Assembly (NCBI GenBank): GCA_024693415.1
Contig: JAILKX010000070.1
Coordinates: 1 to 10,975 of the forward strand
DNA length: 10,975 bases
Direction: 5' to 3'
DNA from: Bacilli bacterium
GTDB taxonomy: Bacteria > Bacillota_I > Bacilli_A > RFN20 > CAG-826
In this document: positions 1 through 5,792 of the stretch, piece after piece
Numbering within the stretch: position 1 is the stretch's first letter
Layout: every line of letters starts with the position of its first letter
Translations under genes and position numbers: made by a program
The notes under the pieces: model-generated
The model's input: only the letters and a program-made list of their open reading frames with translations
Databases searched by the model: none
What the model was told of the DNA's origin: nothing

Positions 1-438
1 CCTGAGCAGAGGAGGGTCTTCACGATGATCCCGGGCCTCGAAAACGCCGAATTCCTCCGCTATGGCCTCATGCACCGCAATACCTATTTCGATTCGCCTC
101 GCGTCTTAAACGACGACCTGACTTTGAAAAACGCCCCGAACGTCTATGTCGCGGGTCAGCTTTCCGGCGTGGAGGGCTATGTCGAATCCTCGGCCATGGG
201 GATCCTCGCCGCGATCAACGCCTCGAGGAAAATCGAGGGCAAAGAACCCATTCTTCCCTCGCGAAACACCATACTCGGTGCCCTAACTTACTACATTACG
301 CATTGCGCGGACTCGCGCTTTGCGCCGATGAACGCCAACTGGGCCCTCATTCCCGATTCCCAGAAAAAGAACCGCCAACCCTCTATAGATAGATCGCTTG
401 AGGAGACGAGGGAATTCTGGGCGAAAGTCAATGGATGA
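1..438 (+). CDS. trmFO: TrmFO, folate/FAD-dependent tRNA (uracil-54-C5) methyltransferase, C-terminal part (5' truncated)
   Basis: The last 145 residues of TrmFO, which makes m5U54 in the T-loop of tRNA using methylene-tetrahydrofolate and FADH2. The reading frame is open from base 1, so the start lies upstream of the window; the family is usually about 435-450 residues. Family hallmarks are visible: RVFTMIPGLENAEFLRYG near the left edge, then MHRNTYFDSP, the FAD-domain stretch VAGQLSGVEGYVESSAMG, and the C-terminal PMNANWALIP (family: PMNANFGLLP-like). It ends with TGA at 436-438 and overlaps the following recombinase start (ATG 431) by eight bases, so the two are probably co-transcribed and translationally coupled. 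The same pair (trmFO/gid followed by codV) is known from Bacillus. Identification is secure; only the truncation limits it. Confidence 0.95.
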   Translation, partial: PEQRRVFTMIPGLENAEFLRYGLMHRNTYFDSPRVLNDDLTLKNAPNVYVAGQLSGVEGYVESSAMGILAAINASRKIEGKEPILPSRNTILGALTYYITHCADSRFAPMNANWALIPDSQKKNRQPSIDRSLEETREFWAKVNG

Positions 439-1345
439 AGCGATTCTCAACCGATATCTGACCCACCTTCAATACGAGATGGGCTATTCCAGGCAGACGA
501 TCTCCGCTTATTGGCGCGATATCGAGAAGTTTTGGAATTACATCGACTCCGAGGGCATATCGCTTAAGGAAGTCGACGTCCAAATCATCACGAACTTCCT
601 GAGCAATGAGCTGCGCGATGGCATTTCCAAGAGGTCCTGCAAGAGGCGGATCTGCGCCCTGAACAACTTCTTCGAGTACCTGCGGAAAAGGCGGGTCATC
701 GAGAAGAATCCTTTCCGCGACGCAAGCTCGCCGAAGGCCGAAATCAAATACCCGTCCGTCCTCTTTCCCGAGGAATCGGCCGCATTGCTTAAGGCGAATT
801 CAGAGCGCACGGACTATCTCGCGCCCCGCGATCAAGCGATTCTGGAGCTCATGCTTTCCTCGGGACTCCGCGCCTCTGAAGTGGTGGACCTATCCATTTA
901 TCAGATCGATTATCGCCGCAGGGTGATCAGGGTCCGCGGCAAGGGCAGCAAAGACCGCCTGGTCCCATTTGGGCAAAGCGCGCTCAAGGCCATCAACGCC
1001 TATTCGAACGTGCTTCGCCGCGAACTCATCGCCAAAAGCAAGGGCCCGGTCACCGATAAGCTGTTCCTAAACAAATACGGACGCCCTTTGACCGTCCGCG
1101 GCCTCGAATACATCGTCAAGCAGATCGACCTGAAAACGAATTTCAACCATGGCCTGCACCCCCACGAATTCCGCCATTCCTTTGCGACGAAGCTCCTTGA
1201 CCGCGGGGCCGACCTCAGGCTGATCCAGGAGATATTGGGTCACGAATCGATCAATACGACCCAGGTCTACACCCATCTTTCCCAAAAGGAAATGGTGGAG
1301 GAATATCAGAAATTCTTCCCCAGGGCCGGCGAAGGAAAAAAGTGA
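431..1345 (+). CDS. xerC: Tyrosine recombinase XerC/CodV-like (chromosome dimer resolution)
   Basis: A 304-residue tyrosine recombinase, the usual XerC/XerD length. The N-terminal SAM-like core-binding domain covers about 1-90 (GYSRQTISAYWRDIEKF near 18-34), followed by the catalytic domain. The full catalytic set is readable: R147 in SGLRASE, K171 in GKGSKDRLVP, H245 and R248 in HPHEFRHS, H271 in LGHES and the nucleophile Y280 in TTQVYTHL. The family acts in pairs (XerC/XerD) at dif sites to resolve chromosome dimers at division. I chose ATG 431 over the upstream in-frame TTG at 398: the protein then begins like other Xer proteins and the overlap with trmFO is only eight bases. Purine-rich stretches at 401-413 are rather far upstream for a Shine-Dalgarno, so coupling to trmFO is likely. 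The name xerC rests on position after trmFO (codV in Bacillus); XerD or another family member cannot be excluded from the sequence alone. Confidence 0.9.
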   Translation: MDEAILNRYLTHLQYEMGYSRQTISAYWRDIEKFWNYIDSEGISLKEVDVQIITNFLSNELRDGISKRSCKRRICALNNFFEYLRKRRVIEKNPFRDASSPKAEIKYPSVLFPEESAALLKANSERTDYLAPRDQAILELMLSSGLRASEVVDLSIYQIDYRRRVIRVRGKGSKDRLVPFGQSALKAINAYSNVLRRELIAKSKGPVTDKLFLNKYGRPLTVRGLEYIVKQIDLKTNFNHGLHPHEFRHSFATKLLDRGADLRLIQEILGHESINTTQVYTHLSQKEMVEEYQKFFPRAGEGKK

Positions 1346-1426
1346 TTTTTTGGAAAAAGAGCGGGGACGTGTATGCGTTCTCGCTCATTTTTCGATTCCG
1401 CAAGGGCAGCTATGCTGAAAAAACTC

Positions 1427-1455
1427 TTCCGTGTGTGCGCGAATCAGCGTATAGT
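1427..1455 (+). promoter_or_regulatory. Candidate promoter for rpsB-tsf
   Basis: TATAGT at 1450-1455 matches five of six bases of the sigma-A -10 box. The hexamer 17 bases upstream (TTCCGT, 1427-1432) matches the -35 consensus poorly, though an A-rich run (1418-1423) lies just above it and could act as an UP-like element. The start of transcription would be near 1462, giving a leader of about 135 bases before rpsB. Weaker alternatives are TTGGAA (1350-1355) with TATGCG (1372-1377), and TATGCT at 1411-1416. A promoter is expected here because rpsB is a highly expressed gene more than 250 bases past the previous stop codon. Confidence 0.4.
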
Positions 1456-1463
1456 AGACCTCG

Positions 1464-1477
1464 GCCGCTTTTGCGGC
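1464..1477 (+). promoter_or_regulatory. Small perfect hairpin in the rpsB leader
   Basis: GCCGC (1464-1468), loop TTTT, GCGGC (1473-1477): a five base-pair GC stem that a G-T pair (1463/1478) can extend. It lies within a few bases of the predicted transcription start. No T-run follows, so it is not an intrinsic terminator. It may stabilise the 5' end of the mRNA or be part of a larger leader fold; this role is inference. Confidence 0.4.
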
Positions 1478-1584
1478 TAATACGCACCCCGTGGATTCAG
1501 CGCCTTGTTCCTTCTCGGGCCGAAGTTAGGCTTAAAAAGCGAAAAGGTGGTCGGCTGTTAGAAGCGGGGGAGGCATAAACAAAT

Positions 1585-1597
1585 GGAGGTCACCAGA
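1585..1597 (+). promoter_or_regulatory. Shine-Dalgarno that decides the rpsB start
   Basis: GGAGGT at 1585-1590, seven bases before ATG 1598, is a near-perfect Shine-Dalgarno. A second in-frame ATG at 1583-1585 has its own purine-rich site (GGGGGAGG, 1566-1573, nine bases away), and its last G is the first base of the downstream Shine-Dalgarno. The stronger site and standard spacing favour ATG 1598; the upstream start would add only five residues. Confidence 0.6.
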
Positions 1598-2650
1598 ATG
1601 AGTGACGAAATCAAACAGGAAGCAGTCGTTGAGACCGAAGCTGCTCCCGCGGCAGAAGCCGAACCCACCATGGCTCAGGTCATGCATGACCCGAACGCCC
1701 CGGTCCTCACCCTTAAGAAGTGCCTTGAAGCTGGCGTGCACTTCGGACACCAGACCCGCCGCTGGAATCCTAAGATGGGCAAATTCATCTTCGGAGCCCG
1801 CAACGGAATCTACATCATCGACCTCAACAAGACCGTTGAGCGCACCATCGTTGCCTACAATGCTTTGAAGACCATCGTCGAAGCGGGCGGAAAAGTCCTC
1901 TTCGTCGGCACCAAGGCCCAGGCCCAGCAAATCATCATTGACGAAGCAGTCCGTTCCGGATCCTTCTACATCACCAACCGTTGGCTTGGCGGAACCCTCA
2001 CCAACTTCCGCACCATCCAGAGCCGCATCAAGAGGCTTCGCGAGCTCGAAACCGCCTCTGTCGATGGCTCCTGGGAAAAGCTCCCCAAGAAAGAGATCGC
2101 CCTTCTCAAGAAAGAGATGGCCAAGCTCCAGAAGAACCTCGAAGGCATCAAGGAAATGCGCAAGATCCCGAACGCCATCGTCCTCGCGGATCCCTCCGTT
2201 GAGCACAATGCCGTCCTCGAAGCCCGCAAGCTCAACATCCCCGTCTTCGCCGTCTGCGACACCTCGGATGATCCGGATCTCGTCGACTTCCCGATCCCGT
2301 CCAACAACGACGCGACCTCTTCCATCAAGCTCATCGTTGGCGTTCTCGCCGACGCCGTCGTCGAAGCCCGCACCAATGGCGGCTTGACCGAAATCGCCTA
2401 CACCGTTGACGAAGGCGAAGAAGCGACCATGGCCGATGCCATCCGCGTCGCCGACATCGCCGCCGAACAGCACCGCGCCGCCGTCCGCGCCGCCCGCAAA
2501 GCCCGCGAAGAGCGCTATGCCAAGATGCAGGCCGAACGCCAGGCCCGCTATGCCGCCAAGAAAGCCGAACAGGCTGCCAAGAATAAGGCCGCTGCCGCTG
2601 AGCAGACCGCTGCTCCGGAAGCACCTGCCGCCAAAGAGGAGGGAAAATAA
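1598..2650 (+). CDS. rpsB: Small ribosomal subunit protein uS2 (S2), with N- and C-terminal extensions
   Basis: Ribosomal protein S2, a late-assembling component of the 30S subunit. The core is unmistakable: LEAGVHFGHQTRRWNPKM (43-60), FIFGARNGIYIIDLNKT (63-79), NRWLGGTLTNFRTI (127-140) and FAVCDTSDDPDLVDFPIP (207-224). From ATG 1598 the protein has 350 residues against about 245 in B. subtilis. The excess is a 35-residue Glu/Ala-rich N-terminal tail before the usual start and a C-terminal tail of about 85 residues. The latter holds a highly charged, probably helical Arg/Lys/Ala/Glu stretch (about 290-330), then an Ala/Pro/Glu-rich end. A start at ATG 1583 (355 residues) is possible. Codons are strongly biased to C-ending forms, as expected for high expression. 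The stop TAA shares one base with the tsf start, so S2 and EF-Ts are coupled. Confidence 0.97.
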   Translation: MSDEIKQEAVVETEAAPAAEAEPTMAQVMHDPNAPVLTLKKCLEAGVHFGHQTRRWNPKMGKFIFGARNGIYIIDLNKTVERTIVAYNALKTIVEAGGKVLFVGTKAQAQQIIIDEAVRSGSFYITNRWLGGTLTNFRTIQSRIKRLRELETASVDGSWEKLPKKEIALLKKEMAKLQKNLEGIKEMRKIPNAIVLADPSVEHNAVLEARKLNIPVFAVCDTSDDPDLVDFPIPSNNDATSSIKLIVGVLADAVVEARTNGGLTEIAYTVDEGEEATMADAIRVADIAAEQHRAAVRAARKAREERYAKMQAERQARYAAKKAEQAAKNKAAAAEQTAAPEAPAAKEEGK

Positions 2651-3498
2651 TGGCTGTCACCATCCAACAGATCAAAGATCTTCAGAATCGTACCGGCGCC
2701 GGTATCATGGACTGCAAGAAAGCCCTGACCGAAGCTGACGGAGACGTCGAAAAGGCCATCGACATCCTTCGTGAAAAAGGCATCGCCAAAGCCGCTTCCA
2801 AAGCTGGCCGCGTCGCTGCTGAAGGCCTCACCAACATCAAAATCTGCGAAAAGTGCAACACTGCCGTCGTCGTCGAAGTCAACTGCGAAACCGACTTCGT
2901 CTCCGGCAGCCCCAAGTTCCAGGAATTCGTTGCCGCCGTCACCGATCGCCTTCTCGAGAAGAAGCCCGCGACCCTCGACGAAGCCAAGGAAGTCACCCAG
3001 GACCTCTTCACCGATGCCGTCGTCGCCATGCGTGAAAACTTCGTCCTCCGCCGCTTCGCCATCGTCAAAGCCGAAGATGGCCAGGCCTTCGGAAGCTACA
3101 TCCACATGCACGGCAAAATCTCCGCTCTCGTCCTTCTTTCCAAGGATGCCGGAGAGGTCAACCGCGGCCTCGCGATGACCGTTGCCTCCGCTGCCCCTGA
3201 GTACCTCACCATCGACGATGTCGCCGATGACATCAAGGCCCGTGAGCTCAAGATCGCCCAGACCGAAGTCGCGGAAGATCCGAAGCTCCAGTCCAAGCCG
3301 GAGCAGGTCAAGGCCATGATCGCCGAGAGGAAGGTTGCTTCCCGCCTTGGCGACGCTTGCCTCGGTTCCAAGGCTTATGCCCTTGATCCCGATGGAAAGC
3401 TCCTCGTCGACGAACTCTGCAAGCAGAAGGGCCTCAAGGTCCTCTCCTTCGTCCGCTACATGGTCGGCGAAGGCGTCGATAAGACCGAAGCCGAATAA
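2650..3498 (+). CDS. tsf: Translation elongation factor EF-Ts
   Basis: EF-Ts, the guanine-nucleotide exchange factor that recharges EF-Tu in the cytoplasm. The 282-residue length fits the family. An N-terminal UBA-like domain (1-50) contains TGAGIMDCKKAL (15-26), and the EF-Tu-contacting core has CETDFVSG (79-86). The C-terminal FVRYMVGEG (268-276) is also typical. The start is ATG 2650, overlapping the rpsB stop (TAATG). A strong Shine-Dalgarno, AGAGGAGGG at 2635-2643, lies inside the last rpsB codons. A Cys pair CEKC (66-69) precedes the conserved core; I attach no function to it. Transcription stops at the terminator 18 bases downstream. Codon bias is the same as in rpsB. Confidence 0.97.
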   Translation: MAVTIQQIKDLQNRTGAGIMDCKKALTEADGDVEKAIDILREKGIAKAASKAGRVAAEGLTNIKICEKCNTAVVVEVNCETDFVSGSPKFQEFVAAVTDRLLEKKPATLDEAKEVTQDLFTDAVVAMRENFVLRRFAIVKAEDGQAFGSYIHMHGKISALVLLSKDAGEVNRGLAMTVASAAPEYLTIDDVADDIKARELKIAQTEVAEDPKLQSKPEQVKAMIAERKVASRLGDACLGSKAYALDPDGKLLVDELCKQKGLKVLSFVRYMVGEGVDKTEAE

Positions 3499-3515
3499 AA
3501 TTCGCACAATCAATA

Positions 3516-3547
3516 GGGTCGTTAGCCGAGCTAGCGACCCTTTTGTT
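3516..3547 (+). terminator. Intrinsic terminator of rpsB-tsf
   Basis: GGGTCGTTAGC (3516-3526), loop CGA, GCTAGCGACCC (3530-3540): an 11 base-pair stem with one G-T pair, followed by TTTTGTT. It begins 17 bases after the tsf stop. This is a textbook Rho-independent terminator, and its T-run runs into the -35 region of the pyrH promoter. Confidence 0.92.
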
Positions 3548-3573
3548 ACAACTTCCTTAAAGTTTGATATAAT
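3545..3573 (+). promoter_or_regulatory. Strong sigma-A promoter for pyrH-frr (extended -10)
   Basis: GTTACA at 3545-3550 (four of six to TTGACA), a 17-base spacer, and a perfect TATAAT at 3568-3573 preceded by TG plus one base at 3565-3567 (extended -10). Transcription would start near 3580. That leaves an untranslated leader of only about 18 bases, just enough for the pyrH Shine-Dalgarno (GGAGAGAG, 3584-3591). The -35 box lies inside the T-run of the tsf terminator. Confidence 0.85.
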
Positions 3574-3597
3574 TACCACCAACGGAGAGAGATATTT

Positions 3598-4314
3598 ATG
3601 CAACCGATTTATAAACGCATAATCATCAAGCTGTCGGGGGAATCTCTTGCTGACACGAAAAACAGCACGATCCTCGACAAAGAAAAGCTGTCCCGCATCG
3701 CCGAAGTGATCCAGTCCATCCATGATTTGGGCGTCGAGATCGGCGTGGTCGTCGGAGCCGGGAACATCTGGCGCGGACGCCTGGCCAGCACGATCGGCAT
3801 CGAGCCGTCGACCGCTGACTACATGGGGATGCTCGGCACGATCATGAATGGTTTGGCCGTTCAAAGCGCCGTTGAGGAAAGAGGCCTGCGCTGCCGCGTC
3901 ATGAGCTCGATCAACGTCCCTCAGGTCTGTGAGCCCTATATCCGCAGAAAAGCGCTGTCGCATCTAGGAAAAGGCATCGTCACCATCTTCGCCGGCGGAA
4001 CTGGAAACCCCTATTTCACCACCGATACCAATGCGAGCCTTCGCGCCCTCGAACTCAACGTCGACGCGATCCTGATGGCGAAAAATGGCGCCGATGGCGT
4101 CTATGACAGCGACCCCAAGACCAATCCGAATGCCAAGATGTTCGAAAGCATCACCTTCGGCGAAGTCGTATCCCGCAAGCTCGGCGTCATGGACTTGACC
4201 GCCGCCGCGATGTTAGACGGCAAGAACGTCGTCGTCCGCGTCTATAACGCAAATGACCCCGAGAACTTCAAGAGGGTTGTTATGGGCGAGAAGGTTGGTA
4301 CTATAATCAAATAA
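3598..4314 (+). CDS. pyrH: UMP kinase (uridylate kinase)
   Basis: PyrH phosphorylates UMP to UDP with ATP, a step of pyrimidine nucleotide synthesis. It belongs to the amino-acid-kinase fold and works as a cytoplasmic hexamer. The 238 residues match the family. Visible motifs: KLSGES (11-16) for phosphate binding, GAGNIWRG (53-60), ADYMGMLGT (73-81), the UMP-site stretch GGTGNPYFTTDT (133-144), and AKNGADGVYDSDP (161-173). The ATG start has GGAGAGAG seven to fourteen bases upstream and its own promoter. It is followed after 21 bases by frr, the conserved pyrH-frr pair. PyrH of other bacteria is controlled by UTP and GTP; nothing in the sequence says whether that holds here. Confidence 0.97.
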   Translation: MQPIYKRIIIKLSGESLADTKNSTILDKEKLSRIAEVIQSIHDLGVEIGVVVGAGNIWRGRLASTIGIEPSTADYMGMLGTIMNGLAVQSAVEERGLRCRVMSSINVPQVCEPYIRRKALSHLGKGIVTIFAGGTGNPYFTTDTNASLRALELNVDAILMAKNGADGVYDSDPKTNPNAKMFESITFGEVVSRKLGVMDLTAAAMLDGKNVVVRVYNANDPENFKRVVMGEKVGTIIK

Positions 4315-4335
4315 TAAGGAAAAAGGAGAATCCCA

Positions 4336-4881
4336 ATGGATGCTTACACCAAAGAAGTAGTCGAAAAAGTCAATAAGACCGTCGAGTCGCTCAAAGGATC
4401 GCTGAACAAACTTCGCTCCGCCAGAGCAAACCCTGCGATGCTCAATGGCATCCAGTGCGATTATTATGGCGAGAAGATGGACATCGTTTCCCTTTGCTCC
4501 GTCTCCATGCCGGAACCCCGCCAGCTCTTGGTTAAGCCGTACAGCCGCGAGGACCTGAAGGCCGTCGCGAGCGCCATCGCCGGCGCCAACATCGGCATCA
4601 ACCCGCAGGTTGAAGCGGATTGCGTCCGCCTCATCATCCCGCCGCTAACCGAGGAGATCAGAAAGGACATCGCGAAGAAGGCGAAAGGCCTTGGCGACGA
4701 TGCCAAAGTGGCTGTCCGCAACATCCGCCGCGACTATCTTGGGCTGCTCAAGGAAGACGATACGATGTCCGATGATTACAAGGACAGGGTCGAAGACGAG
4801 ATCCAAAAAGAGATCGATAGCGTCACCAAGAAGATCGACGAGGTCGTCGCCGATAAGACCAAAGAGATCATGACCATCTGA
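4336..4881 (+). CDS. frr: Ribosome recycling factor
   Basis: RRF, which with EF-G splits the post-termination ribosome and releases mRNA and tRNA. The 181 residues are close to the usual 185. Conserved elements: LRSARANPAML (26-36) in the first long helix, YYGEKMDI (43-50), GINP (87-90), RLIIPPLTEEIRKD (98-111), and VRNIRRD (127-133). The alpha-helical tail is rich in Asp/Glu/Lys. A good Shine-Dalgarno (AAAGGAGA, about 4322-4329) precedes the ATG. It shares the pyrH promoter, and the unit ends at the terminator just downstream (4898-4923). Confidence 0.97.
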   Translation: MDAYTKEVVEKVNKTVESLKGSLNKLRSARANPAMLNGIQCDYYGEKMDIVSLCSVSMPEPRQLLVKPYSREDLKAVASAIAGANIGINPQVEADCVRLIIPPLTEEIRKDIAKKAKGLGDDAKVAVRNIRRDYLGLLKEDDTMSDDYKDRVEDEIQKEIDSVTKKIDEVVADKTKEIMTI

Positions 4882-4897
4882 TTTCGGTCAGGGAATC

Positions 4898-4923
4898 AGG
4901 CGGCGTTCATCGCCGCCTTTTTT
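4898..4923 (+). terminator. Intrinsic terminator of pyrH-frr
   Basis: AGGCGGCG (4898-4905), loop TTCAT, CGCCGCCT (4911-4918): a perfect eight base-pair GC-rich stem running into six Ts (4918-4923), 16 bases after the frr stop. A strong Rho-independent terminator. Confidence 0.95.
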
Positions 4924-4934
4924 GATGCCCTTTT

Positions 4935-4976
4935 CCTGCAAAAACCGCATATTTTTTCTGATTTGCAGGGTTTTTG
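4935..4976 (+). terminator. Second hairpin plus T-run downstream of frr; possible tandem terminator or attenuator
   Basis: CCTGCAAA (4935-4942) pairs exactly with TTTGCAGG (4962-4969) across a 19-base loop, and TTTTT follows at 4971-4975. A second exact eight-base pairing, CAAAAACC (4939-4946) with GGTTTTTG (4969-4976), shares bases with the first, so the two stems are mutually exclusive. The loop is large and AT-rich, so termination strength is uncertain. It lies just above the uppS -35 box and so is unlikely to be in the uppS transcript. Confidence 0.4.
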
Positions 4977-4982
4977 ATTGGC

Positions 4983-5010
4983 TTGCACCTAGGAAATATT
5001 GTTGTATGAT
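4983..5010 (+). promoter_or_regulatory. Probable promoter for the uppS-cdsA-dxr-rseP-polC run
   Basis: TTGCAC (4983-4988) and TATGAT (5005-5010) with a 16-base spacer; the -10 matches five of six bases. Transcription would start near 5017, giving a leader of about 44 bases that contains the inverted repeat over the uppS start codon. The position, after two terminator-like hairpins and before a tight five-gene run, supports a promoter here. Confidence 0.6.
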
Positions 5011-5037
5011 TTCCCCATTTGGGTCTCGTTTGCGCTC

Positions 5038-5066
5038 GCGCATGCTTATATAATAAGCGCATGCGC
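5038..5066 (+). promoter_or_regulatory. Inverted repeat covering a TATAAT box and the uppS start codon
   Basis: GCGCATGCTTAT (5038-5049) pairs with ATAAGC (5053-5058) plus ATGCGC (5061-5066), a 12 base-pair stem with a 3-base loop and one 2-base bulge (GC, 5059-5060). The right arm contains the ATG at 5061. A perfect TATAAT lies at 5049-5054; a transcript from it would begin near 5061, at the start codon itself, but no good -35 box accompanies it. In RNA from the upstream promoter the hairpin would bury the start codon; in DNA it could be an operator. No Shine-Dalgarno precedes the ATG. Confidence 0.5.
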
Positions 5067-5792
5067 AAAAACACTTTCCAACTCACAAAACCGATCGACC
5101 ATGTGGCATTCATCATGGACGGCAATGGCCGCTGGGCCAATCTCCGCGGGCTTCCGCGCCACCTCGGGCACCATGAAGCGTGCAACCGCATCATCGAGAT
5201 CTTCGAGACATGCCGCGAGTTCAATATCCACGTCATGTCCTTCTATGCCTTCTCGACCGAGAATTGGAACAGACCCCAGGATGAGATCGACCATCTCATG
5301 GATTACCTTGAGGAATTCTTCAACAAGGAAATCGATTACCTGTGCTCCGTCGGCGCGCGCCTTATGATCTCCGGCGATCTTTCGCGCATCCGCGAGCAGA
5401 CGAGGAAGGTGTGCTATGACGCGCTCGAGCGCACCAAAGACAACAACGAATGGGTCCTGAACGTGTGCCTTAATTACGGCGCCCGCGACGAAATCGTCCG
5501 CGCCACCAAGAAAATCGCCCAAGAGGTGAAGGATGGGAAGCTCGCGATCGAGGATATCGACGAGAAGCTTTTCGCGAGCCGCCTTTATACGGCTGGCCTG
5601 CCGGATATCGACCTCATGATCCGCACTTCCGGCGAGCAGAGGCTCTCCAATTACTTGCTTTATCAAAACGCATATTCCGAATTCGTCTTCACCCCGGTGA
5701 AATGGCCCGACTTCAAGCGTGACGCCTTCATCGACTGCCTGAAGGAATTCGAAAAGAGGAATAGGCGATTCGGGGGGTTGAAGAATGCGTAG
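5061..5792 (+). CDS. uppS: Isoprenyl transferase, undecaprenyl diphosphate synthase
   Basis: A cis-prenyltransferase that condenses farnesyl-PP with isopentenyl-PP units to make undecaprenyl-PP, the lipid carrier for wall synthesis. The protein has 243 residues, as usual. Motifs: HVAFIMDGNGRWA (14-26) with the catalytic Asp20, GHHEA (36-40), FYAFSTENWNRP (61-72), and PDIDLMIRTSGEQRLSNY (181-198) with diphosphate-binding R188 and R194. E207 in the closing AYSEFVF is the metal-binding acidic residue by family comparison. I chose ATG 5061 because it puts the DGNGRWA motif at the usual distance from the start. An upstream in-frame TTG (5019) adds 14 unconserved residues and also lacks a Shine-Dalgarno. 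The absence of a ribosome binding site and the hairpin over the start suggest unusual initiation. The gene overlaps cdsA by eight bases. Confidence 0.95.
   Translation: MRKNTFQLTKPIDHVAFIMDGNGRWANLRGLPRHLGHHEACNRIIEIFETCREFNIHVMSFYAFSTENWNRPQDEIDHLMDYLEEFFNKEIDYLCSVGARLMISGDLSRIREQTRKVCYDALERTKDNNEWVLNVCLNYGARDEIVRATKKIAQEVKDGKLAIEDIDEKLFASRLYTAGLPDIDLMIRTSGEQRLSNYLLYQNAYSEFVFTPVKWPDFKRDAFIDCLKEFEKRNRRFGGLKNA

Larger units (their letters stand above)
1346..1597 (+). other. Intergenic region: probable rpsB promoter and 5' leader
   Basis: These 252 bases separate xerC from rpsB. A 78-codon open frame (1342-1578) crosses the region but shows no domain and no ribosome binding site, so I treat it as noncoding. 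In B. subtilis this position holds hslV, hslU and codY, of which no trace is seen here. The right half (about 1456-1597) would be the rpsB leader if the TATAGT box at 1450-1455 is used. It contains one perfect small hairpin (1464-1477) and several weaker possible pairings, for example 1501-1506-type CGCCTT with AAGGTG near 1544. Autoregulatory leaders are common for ribosomal protein operons, but I cannot match this one to a named motif. Confidence 0.5.

Noticed and set aside
1334..1353. A6-GTGA-T6 inverted repeat at the xerC stop codon
   Set aside because: The stem is only A-T pairs, so it is too weak to call a terminator, though it is followed by a T-run within the stem itself.
1342..1578. 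A 78-codon plus-strand open frame between xerC and rpsB
   Set aside because: No recognisable domain and no Shine-Dalgarno; its composition looks like translated leader sequence.
1532..2473. A 313-codon minus-strand open frame over rpsB
   Set aside because: Same codon-bias artefact; no ribosome binding site or family motif, and it lies opposite a highly conserved ribosomal protein.
2548..3963. A 471-codon open frame on the minus strand across rpsB, tsf and pyrH
   Set aside because: It is opposite three certain genes and crosses a terminator and a promoter. Its Asp/Gly/Phe/Leu-rich translation is what C-ending codons such as GTC, ATC, GCC and GAA give when read backwards.
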